From Streptomyces griseoflavus (GTDB lineage: Bacteria > Actinomycetota > Actinomycetes > Streptomycetales > Streptomycetaceae), in NCBI RefSeq assembly GCF_014649995.1, contig NZ_BMUC01000008.1, forward strand, positions 186,001 to 250,000: DNA of 64,000 nucleotides. Reading direction: 5' to 3'. Shown one piece after another: positions 30,801-45,527 of the stretch; within the stretch, counting starts at the first letter, position 1, and the number at the start of each line of letters is the position of its first letter. A model generated the notes under the pieces. It made no database searches. It saw only the letters and a program-made list of their open reading frames with translations, and was not told the DNA's origin. The translations under genes and the position numbers were made by a program.

Positions 30801-31652
30801 GTGTCTGACCCGAACGTGAACGACGCCGTCGAGCCTCATGGCGAAGGGGCCGAGTCCGCCGAGGACGCGCTCGCCGCCGTCAAGGACGCGGACGTCGAGG
30901 ACACCGAGGCCTCCGCCGAGGCCGAGGCTGCCGACACCGGCGCGGAGGAGTCCGCCGACGCGGACGAGTCCCCCGAGGACGAGACCTCCGAGACCGCGGA
31001 AGCGGCCGAGGAGGCCGAAGAGCCCGAGGACGACCGCGACCCGGTCGAGAAGCTCCGCGAGGAACTGCGCACCCTGCCCGGCGAGTGGTACGTCATCCAC
31101 ACCTACGCGGGCTACGAGAACCGGGTGAAGACCAACCTGGAGCAGCGCGCCGTCTCGCTGAACGTCGAGGACTACATCTTCCAGGCCGAGGTGCCGCAGG
31201 AAGAGGTCGTCCAGATCAAGAACGGCGACCGCAAGACGATCAAGCAGAACAAGCTCCCGGGCTACGTCCTGGTCCGCATGGACCTGACGAACGAGTCCTG
31301 GGGCGTCGTCCGCAACACCCCCGGCGTCACCGGCTTCGTGGGCAACGCCTACGACCCGTACCCGCTGACGCTGGACGAGATCGTCAAGATGCTCGCCCCG
31401 GAGGCCGAGGAGAAGGCCGCCCGCGAGGCCGCCGAGGCCGAGGGCAAGCCGGCGCCGCAGCGCAAGGTCGAGGTCCAGGTGCTGGACTTCGAGGTCGGCG
31501 ACTCGGTCACCGTCACCGACGGCCCGTTCGCCACGCTCCAGGCGACCATCAACGAGATCAACCCCGACTCCAAGAAGGTCAAGGGCCTGGTGGAGATCTT
31601 CGGCCGGGAGACGCCGGTCGAGCTCTCCTTCGACCAGATCCAGAAGAACTAG
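30801..31652 (+). CDS. nusG: Transcription termination/antitermination factor NusG
   Basis: A 283-residue protein from a GTG. The first 90 residues are a very acidic Glu/Asp/Ala extension typical of streptomycete NusG. The NGN domain follows ([49 protein letters not shown]), then a linker and a C-terminal KOW domain ([39 protein letters not shown]). NusG binds RNA polymerase and couples to Rho or ribosomal protein S10. It lies between secE and rplK. Confidence 0.97.
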   Translation: MSDPNVNDAVEPHGEGAESAEDALAAVKDADVEDTEASAEAEAADTGAEESADADESPEDETSETAEAAEEAEEPEDDRDPVEKLREELRTLPGEWYVIHTYAGYENRVKTNLEQRAVSLNVEDYIFQAEVPQEEVVQIKNGDRKTIKQNKLPGYVLVRMDLTNESWGVVRNTPGVTGFVGNAYDPYPLTLDEIVKMLAPEAEEKAAREAAEAEGKPAPQRKVEVQVLDFEVGDSVTVTDGPFATLQATINEINPDSKKVKGLVEIFGRETPVELSFDQIQKN

Positions 31653-31828
31653 CCCTTCTGGAACGGCTGGTACACAGCTTCCGCGCAGGTCAGGCGAACG
31701 CTCGCGCGTTTGTCTGACCTGCTCGGTTTTGGCCGCGCATCTATACCCGTTATCGTTGTGCGGTATGCCTGCGTCCGGGTTGTCCCCATGACGTGGGCAG
31801 GACCCGAATCGAAAGGACCCGGAGAGCC

Positions 31829-32263
31829 ATGCCTCCCAAGAAGAAGAAGGTCACGGGGCTCATCAAGCTCCAGATCCAGGCCGGTGCCGCGAACCCGGCC
31901 CCGCCGGTCGGTCCCGCGCTGGGCCAGCACGGCGTCAACATCATGGAGTTCTGCAAGGCCTACAACGCCGCGACCGAGTCGCAGCGCGGCTGGGTCATCC
32001 CGGTGGAGATCACGGTCTACGAGGACCGTTCCTTCACCTTCATCACCAAGACCCCGCCGGCCGCCAAGATGATCCTCAAGGCCGCGGGTGTGGAGAAGGG
32101 CTCCGGCGAGCCGCACAAGACCAAGGTCGCGAAGATCACGCGTGACCAGGTCCGTGAGATCGCCACCACCAAGATGCCCGACCTCAACGCCAACGACCTG
32201 GACGCCGCCGAGAAGATCATCGCCGGCACCGCCCGTTCCATGGGCGTCACGGTCGAGGGCTGA
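31829..32263 (+). CDS. rplK: 50S ribosomal protein L11
   Basis: A 144-residue protein starting [20 protein letters not shown], with the conserved [20 protein letters not shown] hinge region and the C-terminal rRNA-binding domain ([20 protein letters not shown]). L11 forms the GTPase-associated centre with L10 and is the site at which thiopeptides act. In Streptomyces this protein is also linked to stringent-response activation (RelC). The ATG at 31829 is preceded by CCGGAGAG. It is co-oriented with rplA. Confidence 0.97.
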   Translation: MPPKKKKVTGLIKLQIQAGAANPAPPVGPALGQHGVNIMEFCKAYNAATESQRGWVIPVEITVYEDRSFTFITKTPPAAKMILKAAGVEKGSGEPHKTKVAKITRDQVREIATTKMPDLNANDLDAAEKIIAGTARSMGVTVEG

Positions 32264-32345
32264 CCTCCACCTCCGTAAGCCAAGCAGTAGTGGAAGGGCC
32301 GGCTCGGCCCGGACCACGACTCCTCAGATTCCACAGGAGCTTTCA

Positions 32346-33071
32346 GTGAGCAAGCGCAGCAAGTCTCTCCGCGCTGCGGACGCCAAGATCGACCGGGAGA
32401 AGCTGTACGCCCCGCTCGAGGCCGTCCGTCTCGCCAAGGAGACGTCCACGACCAAGTTCGACGGCACCGTCGAGGTCGCCTTCCGCCTGGGTGTCGACCC
32501 GCGCAAGGCCGACCAGATGGTCCGTGGCACCGTGAACCTCCCGCACGGCACCGGCAAGACCGCCCGGGTCCTGGTCTTCGCGACCGGTGACCGTGCCGAG
32601 GCCGCGCGTGCCGCGGGCGCCGACATCGTCGGCGCCGACGAGCTGATCGACGAGGTGTCGAAGGGTCGTCTGGACTTCGACGCCGTCGTCGCCACCCCGG
32701 ACCTCATGGGCAAGGTCGGCCGCCTCGGCCGCGTGCTCGGTCCCCGTGGTCTGATGCCGAACCCGAAGACCGGCACCGTGACCCCGGACGTCACCAAGGC
32801 CGTCAACGACATCAAGGGCGGCAAGATCGAGTTCCGCGTCGACAAGCACTCGAACCTGCACTTCATCATCGGCAAGACGTCGTTCGACGACGCCAAGCTG
32901 GTGGAGAACTACGGCGCGGCGCTGGAGGAGATCCTCCGTCTGAAGCCGTCCGCCGCCAAGGGTCGCTACATCAAGAAGGCCGCCATCACCACCACGATGG
33001 GCCCCGGCATTCCGCTCGACCCGAACCGCACCCGCAACCTCCTCGTCGAGGAGGACCCGGCCGCCGTCTGA
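32346..33071 (+). CDS. rplA: 50S ribosomal protein L1
   Basis: A 241-residue protein from a GTG starting [20 protein letters not shown]. The conserved motifs are [40 protein letters not shown] and the C-terminal [13 protein letters not shown]1 forms the ribosomal L1 stalk that moves deacylated tRNA and usually represses its own operon by binding mRNA. ACAGGAG lies 8 nt before the start. A strong terminator follows. Confidence 0.97.
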   Translation: MSKRSKSLRAADAKIDREKLYAPLEAVRLAKETSTTKFDGTVEVAFRLGVDPRKADQMVRGTVNLPHGTGKTARVLVFATGDRAEAARAAGADIVGADELIDEVSKGRLDFDAVVATPDLMGKVGRLGRVLGPRGLMPNPKTGTVTPDVTKAVNDIKGGKIEFRVDKHSNLHFIIGKTSFDDAKLVENYGAALEEILRLKPSAAKGRYIKKAAITTTMGPGIPLDPNRTRNLLVEEDPAAV

Positions 33072-33110
33072 GCCGGGTGACCGGCCCTGCCGGTCCGCGC
33101 ACGCCTGAAA

Positions 33111-33152
33111 GCCCGTCCCCGAGCCTCCCGGAGGCCCGGGGACGGGCTTTTT
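33111..33152 (+). terminator. Terminator of rplKA
   Basis: GCCCGTCCCCG and CGGGGACGGGC form a perfect 11-bp stem, followed by TTTTTC. Confidence 0.88.
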
Positions 33153-33234
33153 CGTACGACAGTGTCAGCCGGGTGGGTTACCGTTCCCTTGACTTCACAG
33201 ACGTAGCACAGAGAAACAACCAGGGGTGGGATTC

Positions 33235-34173
33235 ATGGCCATGGCCGCTTGGAAGCGCGTGGGTGTCTGTCTGACGGCCGCGGCCGTCGTCGCGGGCGTC
33301 GCGGGATGCGGCGGGGACGGCGACGGGGACGGCAAGAAGAAGGCCGCGGACTCCGCGCAGAGCGGTGTCCAGACGCAGAACGAGATGACGAAGGTCCTGC
33401 AGGCCGCCTTCAAGAAGACGTCGGAGGCCAAGTCCTCCAAGGTGCGGATGACCATGACGATGCCGGCCGGACTGGACGGCGGCGGCACCATGGAGATGTC
33501 CGGCGTGCAGGGTTGGGACCCGGCCGTCATGGACGTCACCATGAAGGGCTCCGCCCTCACGGCGGGCGACCCGGACGCGCCCGAGCAGATCCGCATGATC
33601 ATGCTGGACAGCGCCATGTACATGGACATGGGCGCGGAGCAGGCCGCCGAGATGGACGGCAAGCGCTGGATGAAGATGGACTTCGGCGCCATCGCCGAGG
33701 CCTCCGGTGACCCGGAGATCCAGAAGCAGATGACCGGCGGCATGGAGAACATGAACCAGGACCCGGCGCAGCAGCTCGCCCTGCTGCTCGAGTCCAAGAG
33801 CCTGAAGCACGTGGGCCCGGAGAAGGTCGACGGCGTCCAGACGCAGCACTACAAGGGCACCCTGACCATCGAGGAGATGCTCGACGCGAACAAGGGGCTC
33901 GAGGGCGCGTTCACCGACGAGGAGCGCGAGCAGCTCGTCGCCAACATGAAGAAGACGGGCCTGAAGGGCTACGACACCGAGATCTGGGTCAACGAGGACA
34001 ACTACCCGGCCAAGATGGTCGTCGGCATGCAGATGGACCAGGGCACGATGAACATGACGGCCCACTACTCCGACTACGGCGCCGCTGCCGAGGTCGAGGC
34101 CCCGCCGGCCAAGGACACCTTCGACTTCATGGAGATGATGAAGGAGCTGGAGGACCTGGGCGCGGGCGCCTGA
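33235..34173 (+). CDS. Putative lipoprotein (LppX/LprAFG-like)
   Basis: A 312-residue secreted lipoprotein starting MAMAAWKRVGVCLTAAAVVA. The lipobox VAGVAGC places the lipid-carrying Cys at about 25, followed by an Asp/Gly/Lys linker. The mature part (VLQAAFKKTSEAKSSKVRMT, MYMDMGAEQAAEMDGKRWMK, YDTEIWVNEDNYPAKMVVGM) has the half-barrel pattern of the LppX/LprG family, which carries lipophilic molecules across the cell wall. It is unusually Met-rich. It sits alone between rplA and rplJ, as in other Streptomyces. The ATG at 33235 has GGGGTGGG upstream. Confidence 0.82.
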   Translation: MAMAAWKRVGVCLTAAAVVAGVAGCGGDGDGDGKKKAADSAQSGVQTQNEMTKVLQAAFKKTSEAKSSKVRMTMTMPAGLDGGGTMEMSGVQGWDPAVMDVTMKGSALTAGDPDAPEQIRMIMLDSAMYMDMGAEQAAEMDGKRWMKMDFGAIAEASGDPEIQKQMTGGMENMNQDPAQQLALLLESKSLKHVGPEKVDGVQTQHYKGTLTIEEMLDANKGLEGAFTDEEREQLVANMKKTGLKGYDTEIWVNEDNYPAKMVVGMQMDQGTMNMTAHYSDYGAAAEVEAPPAKDTFDFMEMMKELEDLGAGA

Positions 34174-34228
34174 CGTCCCTGCCCGGCTCGCCGGCCCCGG
34201 TCTCGCCGGGGCCGGCCGGTCGGCCGAT

Positions 34229-34258
34229 TTGCTCCACGCCGATCCGTTCGCGTACTCT
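34229..34258 (+). promoter_or_regulatory. rplJL promoter
   Basis: TTGCTC and TACTCT are separated by 18 bp, about 250 bp upstream of rplJ, leaving a long leader typical of L10-controlled operons. Confidence 0.6.
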
Positions 34259-34265
34259 TCCACGG

Positions 34266-34505
34266 AAGCCAAAGACCGCTGGTCGTTGCCGTGCCCCCGT
34301 CAGAGGGTGCGGTGGCCGAAGGATCCGCTGAACTGCGGACGACCCGCGCAGGTGTCAGTGGAAGAGTTCCCGGAGTTCGCTGCCGCGAGGATGCGAAAGA
34401 CCGGTTGAGCTACGCCCCGTGCGCCTGCGCCCGGGGCGTTTCGTTTTCCCCAGTCCTCCTTCGGGTCCGCGCGGTCCGAATCACCCGGAAGGAGGCCGAG
34501 GCTCT
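34266..34505 (+). promoter_or_regulatory. L10 leader region of the rplJL operon
   Basis: The leader of about 240 nt between the promoter and rplJ should contain the RNA structure bound by the L10-(L7/L12) complex for autogenous control. Near its end ACGCCCCG (34412) pairs with CGGGGCGT (34432) followed by TTCGTTTTCCCC, an attenuator-like hairpin, just before the GGAAGGAGG-type ribosome-binding site. The role is assigned from family knowledge; the detailed fold was not computed. Confidence 0.6.
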
Positions 34506-35036
34506 ATGGCGAGGCCCGACAAGGCTGCCGCGGTTGCCGAGCTGACGGACAAGTTCCGCAGCTCCAACGCCGCCGTGCTGACCGAGTACCGCGGTCTCAC
34601 CGTGGCGCAGCTCAAGACGCTGCGTCGTTCGCTCGGTGAGAACGCCCAGTACGCCGTGGTGAAGAACACGCTGACCAAGATTGCGGCCAACGAGGCCGGG
34701 ATCACGCTCGACGACCAGCTCTTCGCTGGCCCGACGGCGGTCGCCTTCGTCACCGGTGACCCGGTGGAGTCGGCGAAGGGTCTTCGTGACTTCGCCAAGG
34801 ACAACCCGAATCTCGTCATCAAGGGCGGTGTCCTTGATGGCAAGGCGATGTCCGCCGACGAGATCAAGAAGCTCGCGGACCTCGAGTCCCGCGAGGTTCT
34901 GCTCGCCAAGCTGGCGGGTGCCTTCAAGGGCAAGCAGACGCAGACTGCTCAGCTCTTCCAGGCGCTCCCCTCGAAGCTCGTCCGCACCGTGGACGCGCTC
35001 CGTGCCAAGCAGGACGAGCAGGGCGGTGCCGAGTAA
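34506..35036 (+). CDS. rplJ: 50S ribosomal protein L10
   Basis: A 176-residue protein starting [20 protein letters not shown], with [20 protein letters not shown], the rRNA-binding N-terminal domain, and a C-terminal helix that anchors L7/L12 dimers ([20 protein letters not shown]). It builds the ribosomal stalk. The start at 34506 follows GGAAGGAGGCCGAGGCTCT. It is co-transcribed with rplL 115 bp downstream. Confidence 0.97.
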   Translation: MARPDKAAAVAELTDKFRSSNAAVLTEYRGLTVAQLKTLRRSLGENAQYAVVKNTLTKIAANEAGITLDDQLFAGPTAVAFVTGDPVESAKGLRDFAKDNPNLVIKGGVLDGKAMSADEIKKLADLESREVLLAKLAGAFKGKQTQTAQLFQALPSKLVRTVDALRAKQDEQGGAE

Positions 35037-35151
35037 TTCGGCTCGCTTCCTGACCCTGGCCGCCTAGCGGCGAGGGTCGCAGCGGGCCCGACGTACGCCC
35101 GCCTCACCCCGTACATCCGGCACCTGCCGAATTAGTGGAAGGACCGCCATC

Positions 35152-35532
35152 ATGGCGAAGCTCAGCCAGGAAGACCTGCTCGCCCAGTTCGAGGAGATGA
35201 CCCTCATCGAGCTCTCCGAGTTCGTGAAGGCCTTCGAGGAGAAGTTCGACGTCACCGCCGCCGCGGCCGTCGCCGCCGCCCCGGCCGCCGCTGCCGCCCC
35301 GGCCGAGGCCGAGGCCGAGAAGGACGAGTTCGACGTCATCCTCACCGGCGCCGGCGAGAAGAAGATCCAGGTCATCAAGGTCGTGCGTGAGCTGACCTCG
35401 CTGGGTCTGAAGGAGGCCAAGGACCTCGTCGACGGCACCCCGAAGCCGGTCCTGGAGAAGGTCAACAAGGAGCAGGCCGAGAAGGCCGCCGAGTCCCTCA
35501 AGGGCGCCGGCGCCTCCGTCGAGGTCAAGTAA
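35152..35532 (+). CDS. rplL: 50S ribosomal protein L7/L12
   Basis: A 126-residue acidic protein starting [20 protein letters not shown]. The N-terminal dimerisation helix pair is followed by an Ala/Pro hinge (about 42-60) and the C-terminal domain that contacts translation GTPases ([40 protein letters not shown]). GTGGAAGGACCGCC precedes the start. Confidence 0.97.
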   Translation: MAKLSQEDLLAQFEEMTLIELSEFVKAFEEKFDVTAAAAVAAAPAAAAAPAEAEAEKDEFDVILTGAGEKKIQVIKVVRELTSLGLKEAKDLVDGTPKPVLEKVNKEQAEKAAESLKGAGASVEVK

Positions 35533-35591
35533 GACCTCGCGGATCCCACGGGATCCGCAGCGCGTCCCACGGGGCGTGTAACGCTCAAGCA

Positions 35592-35629
35592 CCGAAGAGC
35601 GATCATCCATCCGGGTGGTCGCTCTTCGG
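35592..35629 (+). terminator. Hairpin after rplL
   Basis: CCGAAGAGCGATCA and TGGTCGCTCTTCGG form a 14-bp stem with one G-U and a 10-nt loop. It has no U-tract, so it may act as a partial terminator before rpoB. Confidence 0.6.
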
Positions 35630-36131
35630 CGTACGGGGGGTCCGGCGACGGCTGCCTTGCCCCCGGGACGGCGGGAGGTATGGTGATCTTCGTTGTGCCT
35701 CCGAGGGGCGCGAAGAATCACCTCGTGGCAGGCGGCTCGGGCAAGGGGGGCCTTGACGAACCGCACGCAGCGCGCAATTCTCAGGACGCGTCGTCACAAC
35801 GATCCGAATCCGAGGCATGGATCGACGGCAAAGAGGGCAGTATCACGGTGCGTTGAGGGCAGCGCCTTGTCGCAGGAGTTGATGACAACGAGGGCCACCA
35901 CCCGGTCTCGTACACCGCACTGGACATCAGTGTGCCAAGTGGCTACACTGACCCTTTGCGCTGCCTGTTAGCTGTCCCCTGCCCGTCACCAGGGGCATGC
36001 CCTCACTCGAGCACCGATGACCAGATGATCTCTGACCTGGGCTTTTGGGCCCCATCAGACGAATCTGTCACCGCGCACAGTGGGGGGCCGGTACGCGCGT
36101 AGTGAGTCCGAGCCCTCGGAAGGACCCCCTC
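35630..36131. other. rplL-rpoB intergenic region
   Basis: About 500 bp without a gene. It contains the rpoB promoter at 35921-35949 and an untranslated leader of about 175 nt. Confidence 0.6.
35921..35949 (+). promoter_or_regulatory. rpoBC promoter
   Basis: TGGACA and TACACT separated by exactly 17 bp form a good principal-sigma promoter, about 180 bp upstream of the rpoB start. rpoBC can therefore be transcribed independently of rplJL. Confidence 0.7.
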
Positions 36132-39100
36132 TTGGCCGCCTCGCGCAACGCCTCGACCGCGAATACGAACAACGGCGCCAGCACCGCCCCGCTGCGCATC
36201 TCCTTTGCAAAGATCAAGGAGCCTCTCGAGGTTCCGAACCTGCTCGCGCTGCAGACCGAGAGCTTCGACTGGCTGCTCGGCAACACCGCCTGGCAGAGTC
36301 GGGTCGAGGAGGCTCTCGAGAACGGGCAGGACGTCCCCACCAAGTCCGGTCTGGAGGAGATCTTCGAGGAGATCTCGCCGATCGAGGACTTCTCCGGGTC
36401 GATGTCGCTGACCTTCCGCGACCACCGCTTCGAGCCGCCGAAGAACTCCATCGACGAGTGCAAGGAGCGCGACTTCACGTACGCCGCCCCGCTCTTCGTC
36501 ACCGCCGAGTTCACCAACAACGAGACCGGCGAGATCAAGTCCCAGACCGTCTTCATGGGCGACTTCCCGCTCATGACGAACAAGGGCACCTTCGTCATCA
36601 ACGGCACCGAGCGTGTCGTGGTGTCCCAGCTGGTCCGCTCGCCGGGCGTTTACTTCGACTCCTCCATCGACAAGACGTCCGACAAGGACATCTTCTCCGC
36701 CAAGATCATCCCCTCCCGGGGTGCCTGGCTGGAGATGGAGATCGACAAGCGCGACATGGTCGGTGTGCGCATCGACCGCAAGCGCAAGCAGTCCGTCACC
36801 GTCCTCCTGAAGGCGCTCGGCTGGACCACCGAGCAGATCCTCGAGGAGTTCGGCGAGTACGAGTCCATGCGCGCCACCCTGGAGAAGGACCACACCCAGG
36901 GCCAGGACGACGCGCTGCTCGACATCTACCGCAAGCTGCGCCCGGGCGAGCCCCCCACGCGTGAGGCCGCGCAGACGCTGCTCGAGAACCTCTACTTCAA
37001 CCCCAAGCGCTACGACCTGGCCAAGGTCGGCCGCTACAAGGTCAACAAGAAGCTCGGCGGGGACGAGCCGCTGGACGCCGGCGTGCTCACCACCGACGAC
37101 GTCATCGCCACCATCAAGTACCTGGTGAAGCTGCACGCCGGTGAGACCGAGACGGTCGGCGAGTCCGGGCGTTCGATCATCGTCGAGACCGACGACATCG
37201 ACCACTTCGGCAACCGCCGCATCCGCAACGTCGGCGAGCTGATCCAGAACCAGGTCCGCACGGGTCTCGCCCGTATGGAGCGCGTCGTGCGCGAGCGCAT
37301 GACCACCCAGGACGTCGAGGCGATCACGCCGCAGACCCTGATCAACATCCGGCCGGTCGTCGCCTCCATCAAGGAGTTCTTCGGCACCAGCCAGCTGTCC
37401 CAGTTCATGGACCAGAACAACCCGCTGTCGGGCCTGACGCACAAGCGTCGTCTCAACGCGCTCGGCCCGGGTGGTCTCTCCCGTGAGCGGGCCGGCTTCG
37501 AGGTCCGTGACGTGCACCCCTCGCACTACGGCCGCATGTGCCCGATCGAGACGCCCGAAGGCCCGAACATCGGTCTGATCGGCTCGCTCGCCTCCTACGG
37601 GCGGATCAACCCCTTCGGTTTCATCGAGACGCCGTACCGCAAGGTCGTCGACGGCCAGGTCACCGACGAGGTGGACTACCTGACCGCCGACGAGGAGGAC
37701 CGCTTCGTCATCGCGCAGGCCAACGCGCCGCTCAGTGACGAGATGCGCTTCGTCGAGAACCGCATCCTGGTCCGCCGCCGCGGCGGCGAGGTCGACTACG
37801 TCCCCGGTGACGAGGTCGACTACATGGACGTCTCGCCGCGCCAGATGGTGTCGGTCGCGACCGCCATGATCCCGTTCCTCGAGCACGACGACGCCAACCG
37901 TGCCCTCATGGGCGCGAACATGATGCGTCAGGCCGTGCCGCTCATCAAGAGCGAGTCCCCGCTCGTCGGCACCGGCATGGAGTACCGCTCCGCCGTCGAC
38001 GCCGGCGACGTGGTCAAGGCCGAGAAGGCGGGTGTGGTCCAGGAGGTCTCCGCGGACTACATCACCACCGCCAACGACGACGGCACGTACATCACGTACC
38101 GCCTCGCCAAGTTCTCCCGGTCCAACCAGGGAACCTCGGTCAACCAGAAGGTCATCGTCGCCGAGGGCGACCGGATCATCGAGGGCCAGGTCCTCGCCGA
38201 CGGTCCGGCCACCGAGAACGGCGAGATGGCGCTCGGCAAGAACCTGCTGGTCGCGTTCATGCCGTGGGAGGGTCACAACTACGAGGACGCGATCATCCTG
38301 TCGCAGCGCCTCGTGCAGGACGACGTCCTCTCCTCGATCCACATCGAGGAGCACGAGGTCGACGCCCGTGACACCAAGCTCGGCCCCGAGGAGATCACCC
38401 GGGACATCCCGAACGTCTCCGAGGAGGTCCTCGCCGACCTCGACGAGCGCGGCATCATCCGCATCGGTGCCGAGGTCATCGCCGGTGACATCCTCGTCGG
38501 CAAGGTCACGCCCAAGGGTGAGACCGAGCTGACCCCCGAGGAGCGCCTGCTCCGCGCGATCTTCGGCGAGAAGGCCCGTGAGGTCCGTGACACCTCGCTG
38601 AAGGTGCCGCACGGCGAGACCGGCAAGGTCATCGGCGTGCGCGTCTTCGACCGCGAGGAGGGCGACGAGCTTCCCCCCGGTGTCAACCAGCTGGTGCGCG
38701 TCTACGTCGCGCAGAAGCGCAAGATCACCGACGGTGACAAGCTCGCCGGCCGTCACGGCAACAAGGGCGTCATCTCCAAGATCCTGCCCATCGAGGACAT
38801 GCCGTTCCTCGAGGACGGGACCCCGGTCGACATCATCCTCAACCCGCTGGGTGTGCCGTCCCGAATGAACCCGGGACAGGTCCTGGAGATCCACCTCGGC
38901 TGGCTCGCCAGCCGCGGCTGGGACGTCTCCGGTCTCGCGGAGGAGTGGGCCGAGCGCCTCCAGGCCATCGGCGCCGACAAGGTCGAGCCCGGCACCAACG
39001 TCGCCACCCCGGTGTTCGACGGTGCGCGCGAGGACGAGCTCGCGGGCCTGCTCCAGCACACCATCCCGAACCGCGACGGCGAGCGCATGGTGCTCCCGTC

Positions 39101-39617
39101 CGGCAAGGCGCGGCTGTTCGACGGCCGCTCGGGCGAGCCGTTCCCGGACCCGATCTCCGTCGGCTACATGTACATCCTCAAGCTGCACCACCTGGTCGAC
39201 GACAAGCTGCACGCCCGTTCGACCGGCCCGTACAGCATGATCACCCAGCAGCCGCTGGGTGGTAAGGCTCAGTTCGGTGGCCAGCGGTTCGGCGAGATGG
39301 AGGTGTGGGCACTCGAGGCGTACGGCGCCGCCTACGCGCTCCAGGAGCTGCTGACCATCAAGTCCGACGACGTCACCGGCCGCGTGAAGGTCTACGAGGC
39401 CATCGTCAAGGGCGAGAACATCCCCGAGCCCGGCATCCCCGAGTCCTTCAAGGTGCTCATCAAGGAGATGCAGTCCCTGTGCCTCAACGTGGAGGTGCTG
39501 TCCAGCGACGGCATGTCCATCGAGATGCGCGACACCGACGAGGACGTCTTCCGCGCTGCGGAGGAGCTCGGCATCGACCTGTCCCGGCGCGAGCCGAGCA
39601 GCGTCGAAGAGGTCTGA
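36132..39617 (+). CDS. rpoB: DNA-directed RNA polymerase subunit beta
   Basis: A 1161-residue protein read from a TTG, starting [20 protein letters not shown]. This start gives the standard Streptomyces length and has GGAAGGA upstream; earlier in-frame codons add unrelated residues. All main regions are present, including the rifampicin region at about 420-450 ([19 protein letters not shown], then [10 protein letters not shown]) and the C-terminal [20 protein letters not shown] that clamps to beta prime. The position equivalent to E. coli Ser531 is Asn. It is followed 95 bp later by rpoC. Confidence 0.98.
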   Translation: MAASRNASTANTNNGASTAPLRISFAKIKEPLEVPNLLALQTESFDWLLGNTAWQSRVEEALENGQDVPTKSGLEEIFEEISPIEDFSGSMSLTFRDHRFEPPKNSIDECKERDFTYAAPLFVTAEFTNNETGEIKSQTVFMGDFPLMTNKGTFVINGTERVVVSQLVRSPGVYFDSSIDKTSDKDIFSAKIIPSRGAWLEMEIDKRDMVGVRIDRKRKQSVTVLLKALGWTTEQILEEFGEYESMRATLEKDHTQGQDDALLDIYRKLRPGEPPTREAAQTLLENLYFNPKRYDLAKVGRYKVNKKLGGDEPLDAGVLTTDDVIATIKYLVKLHAGETETVGESGRSIIVETDDIDHFGNRRIRNVGELIQNQVRTGLARMERVVRERMTTQDVEAITPQTLINIRPVVASIKEFFGTSQLSQFMDQNNPLSGLTHKRRLNALGPGGLSRERAGFEVRDVHPSHYGRMCPIETPEGPNIGLIGSLASYGRINPFGFIETPYRKVVDGQVTDEVDYLTADEEDRFVIAQANAPLSDEMRFVENRILVRRRGGEVDYVPGDEVDYMDVSPRQMVSVATAMIPFLEHDDANRALMGANMMRQAVPLIKSESPLVGTGMEYRSAVDAGDVVKAEKAGVVQEVSADYITTANDDGTYITYRLAKFSRSNQGTSVNQKVIVAEGDRIIEGQVLADGPATENGEMALGKNLLVAFMPWEGHNYEDAIILSQRLVQDDVLSSIHIEEHEVDARDTKLGPEEITRDIPNVSEEVLADLDERGIIRIGAEVIAGDILVGKVTPKGETELTPEERLLRAIFGEKAREVRDTSLKVPHGETGKVIGVRVFDREEGDELPPGVNQLVRVYVAQKRKITDGDKLAGRHGNKGVISKILPIEDMPFLEDGTPVDIILNPLGVPSRMNPGQVLEIHLGWLASRGWDVSGLAEEWAERLQAIGADKVEPGTNVATPVFDGAREDELAGLLQHTIPNRDGERMVLPSGKARLFDGRSGEPFPDPISVGYMYILKLHHLVDDKLHARSTGPYSMITQQPLGGKAQFGGQRFGEMEVWALEAYGAAYALQELLTIKSDDVTGRVKVYEAIVKGENIPEPGIPESFKVLIKEMQSLCLNVEVLSSDGMSIEMRDTDEDVFRAAEELGIDLSRREPSSVEEV

Positions 39618-39712
39618 CGGGTGTCGGGCGGCCCGGTGAACCCCGGGCCGCCCGCCCCAGGACCCCCGTTTCAGACCCCAAGACTTACAACCCTGAGAGG
39701 GATTGACGCATA

Positions 39713-43636
<3,924 letters not shown>

Positions 43637-43650
43637 GCGGGCAGCTTGAT

Positions 43651-43690
43651 CCGAGGGGCGGTCACTCCGTACGGGGTGGCCGCCCCTCGG
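43651..43690 (+). terminator. Terminator of rpoBC
   Basis: A long nested hairpin: outer arms CCGAGGGGCGG and CCGCCCCTCGG, with an inner stem CACTCC/GGGGTG around GTAC. Confidence 0.82.
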
Positions 43691-43797
43691 CGTTGTGGTG
43701 AGGCGGTGAGCGGTCCGGTGGAACCAAACTCCCGGTACGGTGCGTTCCAGTGGGTGTAAGACTGATCAGGGAAGTGGTCCGGCCCCGGGAGGCAGCC

Positions 43798-44328
43798 GTG
43801 TCGTACCCGACTCCGTGGCAGGGCAACCCGCTGCAGGGGCCCGGCGCCCCGTCGATGCTGGCCTCCCACGCCGATCGTGAGCGTGCGGTGGACGTCCTGC
43901 GGGCCGGGTACGGCGAGGGCAGGCTGGACCACCCCGAGTTCGAGAAGCGGGTCGCCCGGGCCTACTCGGCCCGCACGGTGGCGGAGCTGTCGCTGCTGGT
44001 CGCCGATCTGCCCCAGGGCCCGATGCCGCAGCCGGTGGCGGCCGCCGGGCCGGTGCCGGCGACCTTCCTGCCCCGGCCGGTGCCGAGAACCAACGGCAAG
44101 GCGGTCGCCTCGATGGTCTGCGGCATCCTGTCCGTGGCCACCGGCGGCCTCACCGGGCTCCCGGCCGTGATCCTCGGGCACATGGCGCAGTCGGAGATAC
44201 GCCGCACCGGCGAGGCCGGTGACGGCTTCGTCCTGACCGGCCTGGTCCTCGGCTGGCTGTCGATCGCCGGGTGGGTCATCTTCCTCAGCTTCTTCGTCCT
44301 GCTGGCCGCGCTGGTGGGCGGCTCCTGA
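43798..44328 (+). CDS. DUF1707 and DUF4190 domain membrane protein
   Basis: A 176-residue protein from a GTG starting MSYPTPWQGNPLQGPGAPSM, with GGGAGG 5 nt upstream. Residues of about 20-75 form the DUF1707 domain (ASHADRERAVDVLRAGYGEG, HPEFEKRVARAYSARTVAEL). The C-terminal half is a DUF4190 two-helix membrane unit (AVASMVCGILSVATGGLTGL, FVLTGLVLGWLSIAGWVIFL). Such proteins are frequent in actinobacteria and have no clear function. It stands alone between rpoC and rpsL. Confidence 0.8.
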   Translation: MSYPTPWQGNPLQGPGAPSMLASHADRERAVDVLRAGYGEGRLDHPEFEKRVARAYSARTVAELSLLVADLPQGPMPQPVAAAGPVPATFLPRPVPRTNGKAVASMVCGILSVATGGLTGLPAVILGHMAQSEIRRTGEAGDGFVLTGLVLGWLSIAGWVIFLSFFVLLAALVGGS

Positions 44329-44418
44329 CCCCGCCCGTGGAGGGCGCTCCGGGCGGTTCCGGGAGCCGGCGGAGCGAAGGGGGAGAAGTCCGGCGTGTCG
44401 GGCCGCACTCCATTTGTT

Positions 44419-44447
44419 TTGACCGGAGTCCGTGAGGTAGGTACGCT
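44419..44447 (+). promoter_or_regulatory. Promoter of the str operon (rpsL-rpsG-fusA-tuf)
   Basis: TTGACC and TACGCT are separated by 17 bp, about 195 bp upstream of rpsL. It is the strongest consensus match in the window, fitting high expression in growth. Confidence 0.75.
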
Positions 44448-44643
44448 CAGACCTTGTGCCTGGGGTGTGCCCTGGCCTTCGTGCGTGCCATCACACCGCA
44501 CCGGAGGTCTGCAACGGCCACCGTGATTCAGCGCCTTCTTCTGCCTCGCGGTGGGAGTCCGCAGGATTCGACACACCCGACCGCGTGGGTCGGTGACGTT
44601 CCAGGTTAGCTTCACCAATCGGCACACAGAAACCGGAGAAGTA

Positions 44644-45015
44644 GTGCCTACGATCCAGCAGCTGGTCCGCAAGGGCCGGCAGGACAAGGTCGAAAAGAAC
44701 AAGACGCCCGCACTCGAGGGTTCCCCTCAGCGCCGTGGCGTCTGCACGCGTGTCTTCACGACCACCCCGAAGAAGCCGAACTCGGCCCTGCGTAAGGTCG
44801 CGCGTGTGCGTCTGACCAGCGGCATCGAGGTCACGGCCTACATTCCGGGTGAGGGACACAACCTGCAGGAGCACTCCATCGTGCTCGTGCGCGGCGGCCG
44901 TGTGAAGGACCTGCCGGGTGTTCGCTACAAGATCATCCGCGGTTCGCTCGACACCCAGGGTGTCAAGAACCGCAAGCAGGCTCGCAGCCGTTACGGCGCC
45001 AAGAAGGAGAAGTAA
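44644..45015 (+). CDS. rpsL: 30S ribosomal protein S12
   Basis: A 123-residue protein from a GTG starting [20 protein letters not shown]. It lies at the decoding centre. The streptomycin-relevant loops are wild type: [20 protein letters not shown] with both lysines, and the later [16 protein letters not shown] loop. The upstream in-frame extension belongs to the leader. It is followed 2 nt later by rpsG. Confidence 0.97.
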   Translation: MPTIQQLVRKGRQDKVEKNKTPALEGSPQRRGVCTRVFTTTPKKPNSALRKVARVRLTSGIEVTAYIPGEGHNLQEHSIVLVRGGRVKDLPGVRYKIIRGSLDTQGVKNRKQARSRYGAKKEK

Positions 45016-45017
45016 GA

Positions 45018-45488
45018 ATGCCTCGTAAGGGCCCCGCCCCGAAGCGCCCGGTCATCATCGACCCGGTCTACGGTTCTCCTCTGGTGACCTCCCTGATCAA
45101 CAAGGTGCTGCTCAACGGCAAGCGTTCCACCGCCGAGCGCATCGTCTACGGCGCCATGGAAGGCCTGCGTGAGAAGACGGGCAACGACCCGATCATCACG
45201 CTGAAGCGCGCGCTGGAGAACATCAAGCCGACCCTCGAGGTCAAGTCCCGCCGTGTCGGTGGCGCCACCTACCAGGTTCCGATCGAGGTCAAGCCCGGTC
45301 GTGCCAACACCCTGGCGCTGCGCTGGCTGGTCGGTTACTCCCGCGCCCGTCGCGAGAAGACCATGACCGAGCGTCTGCTCAACGAGCTTCTCGACGCCTC
45401 CAACGGCCTCGGCGCCGCTGTGAAGAAGCGCGAGGACACGCACAAGATGGCCGAGTCCAACAAGGCCTTCGCGCACTACCGCTGGTAG
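45018..45488 (+). CDS. rpsG: 30S ribosomal protein S7
   Basis: A 156-residue protein starting [20 protein letters not shown]. It nucleates assembly of the 30S head on 16S rRNA and contacts E-site tRNA. Conserved parts are [20 protein letters not shown] and [20 protein letters not shown]. It is tightly spaced after rpsL and 39 bp before fusA in the str operon. Confidence 0.97.
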   Translation: MPRKGPAPKRPVIIDPVYGSPLVTSLINKVLLNGKRSTAERIVYGAMEGLREKTGNDPIITLKRALENIKPTLEVKSRRVGGATYQVPIEVKPGRANTLALRWLVGYSRARREKTMTERLLNELLDASNGLGAAVKKREDTHKMAESNKAFAHYRW

Positions 45489-45527
45489 TCGCTACCCACA
45501 TCGAGACCGAGAGAAGACTGAAGCCTT

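Noticed and set aside
31709-31760. Promoter for rplK
   Set aside because: Several weak -10-like boxes (TATACC, TATCGT) but no convincing -35 partner at correct spacing.
35630-36044. Small gene between rplL and rpoB
   Set aside because: Short frames here lack ribosome-binding sites and overlap the rpoB promoter.
36003-39212. 1069-codon frame opposite rpoB
   Set aside because: Mirror frame caused by GC-rich codon bias; rpoB is certain.
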